Source of the DNA: Streptomyces sp. NRRL F-2664
GTDB taxonomy: Bacteria; Actinomycetota; Actinomycetes; Streptomycetales; Streptomycetaceae
Assembly: GCF_000719345.1 (NCBI RefSeq)
Contig: NZ_JOFX01000096.1
Location: forward strand, 1 to 6,992
Direction of reading: 5' to 3'
Length of the DNA stretch: 6,992 nt
Each line of letters begins with the position of its first letter. The first letter of the stretch is position 1. The notes beneath the pieces were generated by a model. That model saw only the letters and a list, made by a program, of their open reading frames with translations, searched no databases and was not told where the DNA came from. The translations under genes and the position numbers were made by a program. Shown here piece by piece: positions 5,276-6,992 of this stretch.

Positions 5276-6774
5276 TAGGTGCCGGGGGCGCCTCGCTCGT
5301 CGGCGGCACGGCGAGCCAGGCCCGGATCACCGTGTTGTCCAGGAACGGGGCGGCCAGCTCGATGCCATACCCGGGGAGCGCGAGCGCCTTCCACCGGACG
5401 CTGTCGGCGCCGACCCGCGCGAGGTGTTGCCGGTCGGGCCGCTTCTCGAGCCGGGGCAGGGCGTCGGTGAGCGCGCCTGCGGCCCCGTCCACGGCGGAGG
5501 CCGGTCTCAGCCAGGCGTCGTGGTAATGCAGTACGCCGAGGCCAGCAGCGGCGTCCAGGCGAGCAGACGCTGGCCTGGGGGAATCCAGGCCGGCGCAGTT
5601 CGGCGGCCGTCTGCCACCATGCCCGGCCAGATCGACCTTGGAGGCCGGACGGACGCAGCCGAGCACCTGGAAGGCGGGAGTGTGCCGCGGCCGGGCGCGG
5701 GGCCGTGCTGCCGAGCCCGCCGGTGCCTGCGCTCGCCAGCAGCCGGCGGTGTAGGTCCAGGTTCGCGCCGCCTGCGCCAATGAGGAGACGTCCTTTCGTT
5801 CAGCATCGTGCGTATGTGGGCCGTCATCGGCCCGATTGCCGTCACGGGCATCCGCGAGGTAGTACGAGGCGCGGACAGCAGCGGCGCCGGCGGCCGCGCC
5901 AGTGAAGTGCACTCCCGGGCCCGTACGGTGCGTCCCGGCACGGTGGCGCCCTACGGGCCACGAACGCGAGGTCGTCGTCACGCAGGCGTTCGTCAGCCAA
6001 AGTCACTGGGCCACTGGGCCGCGCTGGGCGGCCAGGCAGGCGAGCGTGGTGAAGTCCAGCTCCCGGCAGGTCCGCGCTGACCGGTCGGCCGTCGATCCTG
6101 GCGGCGACTGCCTCGGCGAGCGCGGCCCGCACCACCCGCGCCTGCTCCGCAGGTCCACCGGCTGGTCGGAGACAGGCTCGTACCGCTTCACCGACGCCGC
6201 GCCCGGGCCGGGCAGCAGCAGATGCCCGCCGGGGACGCGTCGCACGTCCGAAACAGGCTCCGGTCGGCGAGCACGTCGGGCTGCTCGAAGGCGAGATGGG
6301 CGGCGAAGGCGGTAGCGTCGATGGAGACGCCGTCCAGTGCGGTGAGCGCGGACGCGGCGGTCGACCACCGCGTGTCGGCCGCCTGGGTCCGGTAGTCACC
6401 GGGTGCTGCCCGGCCAGGTCCCCGATCACCGCCAGGCTCTCGCCGCTGCGGGCGACGACGAGGTAACGAGCCGGCCAGCGGGTCAGCGCCCGCCAGGCCT
6501 TCGCCCGTACGACCGGGGGCGTGCCCTGGAGCTGGGCGTCGTCGGCGCCGCCCTCGCCGACCAGTAGCAGCGCCACGCGGCCGTCGCCCACCGCGACGCG
6601 GACCCACGCGGTGGGCGACCCGCACGTCCGCGCCCCCTCACGGCCGGGGATCGCCCGGCCTCCGGCGGGCCGCCGGTGGCTCCCGGCGCCTCGTACCACC
6701 CCGCAGCTCGTAATGTCTTTCGCGGTCCTGCAATGGGGCTGCTGGCATTCGGGCCCGGTATGGCAGATCGCAAG

Positions 6775-6906
6775 AGGTGCGGCATGCCGGGCGGCGTCTG
6801 CGATCACCGCCGCGTCCTTCGCGTCGGTTTTTGCCTCGCCCGGGAAGAGGTGGTAGCGGTCGGCGGTCCGCCGCATCGCGCGTTTGGGCAAGTTGAGGTG
6901 ACCCCT
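6775..6906 (-). pseudogene. N-terminal-region fragment of an IS110-family transposase
   Basis: The - strand reads HLNLPKRAMRRTADRYHLFP followed by GEAKTDAKDAAVIADAARH. The second part, with TDAKDA, is the hallmark of the DEDD catalytic domain of IS110-family transposases. After a one-base shift near 6783 it continues MPHLLRSA, also family-like. Everything upstream and downstream of this block, about 40 residues, is missing: the left side meets the ruined cyclase near 6714-6775 and the right side meets an IS3-like end near 6911. It is on the opposite strand to the IS110 tail at 102-242 and codes a different part of the protein, so it is not the neighbouring half of that copy. Confidence 0.72.
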
Positions 6907-6910
6907 GGGG

Positions 6911-6992
6911 TGTGGACACTCTGACAATGGATCTTGTGGGTCCGAGGAAGGGTGTCCTGGTGGGACGTAGGTCTCCGTATCCGGAGGAGTTC
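6911..6992 (+). mobile_element. Left end of an IS3-family element, cut by the window edge
   Basis: TGTGGACACTCTGAC begins at 6911, starting with TG as IS3-family ends do. It is followed closely by a frame that looks like an IS3 OrfA start. Only 82 bp are present, so the exact boundary and the matching right end cannot be seen. Confidence 0.45.
6960..6992 (+). CDS. Start of a probable IS3-family OrfA transposase subunit, partial
   Basis: The frame runs off the window and reads MGRRSPYPEEF from the GTG at 6960. This resembles the opening of IS3-family OrfA proteins (xxRRxYPxEFRxDAV), which carry a helix-turn-helix for binding the element's ends. GAGGAAGGG (6944-6952) lies 7 nt before the GTG and is a strong ribosome binding site, so I prefer this start. 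An in-frame ATG at 6927 would add 11 residues (MDLVGPRKGVL) but has no clear binding site. Only 11 codons are visible, so the family call is tentative. Confidence 0.5.
   Translation, partial: MGRRSPYPEEF

Larger units (their letters stand above)
3993..6714 (-). pseudogene. Lasso-type macrolactam cyclase (asparagine-synthetase-like), decayed and split by an IS5 element
   Basis: In an intact form this enzyme adenylates an acidic side chain of the precursor core and closes the macrolactam ring. Pieces in successive frames, read down the - strand: an N-terminal glutaminase-like domain with VRVAVGDGRVALLLVGEGG (from 6603) and YLVVARSGESLAVIGDLAGQ (about 6465-6403); YRTQAADTRWSTAASAL...FEQPDVLADRSLFR (about 6394-6248); DVRRVPGGHLLLPGPG (6248-6200); VVRAALAEAVAARIDGRPVS (about 6135-6076); LDFTTLACLAAQRGPV (about 6059-6012); DERLRDDDLAF; VHFTG and YYLADARDGNRAD; then RVGADSVRWKALALPGYG and IELAAPFLDNTVIRAWLAVP (about 5414-5304). 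Without the IS (4322-5272) it continues DERGAPGTYKPLLGSV, VLARTIKGGF, LHLVVAAHLWLGQHAA to the TGA at 3995-3993. The PP-loop SGGLD motif is spoiled by a deletion near 6060. I count at least eight frame changes. The start near 6714 is approximate; no ATG with a ribosome binding site is clear, and an IS110 fragment adjoins. Confidence 0.8.

Noticed and set aside
5115..5981. A 288-aa open frame on the - strand as an independent gene
   Set aside because: Its middle contains real cyclase pieces, but its start is out of frame with the upstream cyclase part and its end is inside the IS5 element.
5842..6927. A single 361-aa open frame on the - strand
   Set aside because: It is a chance join: an IS110 fragment at the start, then pieces of the cyclase alternating with out-of-frame nonsense.
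1..6992. CRISPR arrays, tRNA and rRNA genes
   Set aside because: No regularly spaced repeats and no tRNA- or rRNA-like sequence were seen on either strand.

Overview
The window reads as an accessory, insertion-sequence-rich stretch of a high-GC actinomycete, most likely Streptomyces or a close relative. The basis is base composition, GC-rich third positions in the transposases, and the transposase types (IS110, ISL3, IS5 and IS3). It looks like the decayed part of a chromosome arm or of a plasmid. All family assignments come from reading motifs; no search was run.

Left third (1-2893). A C-terminal scrap of an IS110 transposase (102-242, +) lies at the left edge. It is followed by three intact-looking genes on the + strand, all with signal peptides: a 98-aa secreted protein of unknown function (556-852), a 112-aa secreted SH3-like protein (917-1255), and, after an 813-bp gap, a secreted alpha/beta hydrolase with a visible catalytic triad (2069-2893). 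This block is less GC-rich than the rest. A hairpin after the second gene and an 11-bp perfect inverted repeat lie in the gap.

Right two thirds (2894-6992), almost all on the - strand. Joining the frames shows a ruined gene cluster. An asparagine-synthetase-like macrolactam (lasso-peptide-type) cyclase runs from about 6714 to 3993, broken by many frameshifts. It overlaps a short PqqD/RRE-like protein of the lasso 'B1' type (4009 to about 3768), which has its own ribosome binding site and a GTG start. This is the C-B1 order of lasso operons. The expected leader peptidase (B2) is absent, with a degraded ISL3 element (about 3765-2924) in its place. The precursor peptide is also absent, with an IS110 fragment (about 6906-6775) and the start of an IS3-family element in its place.

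A complete IS5-family element (4322-5272, 951 bp) sits in the cyclase gene between a TTA duplication. Removing the element and one TTA restores the cyclase reading TYKPLLGSV. The element's transposase is intact, so it is younger than most of the decay around it. Its stop codon comes from the duplicated target, and a nested inverted repeat covers its start codon.

Nothing in the right part is likely to make a product apart from the IS5 transposase and possibly the IS3 element entering at the right edge. The left part carries three plausibly working secreted proteins.
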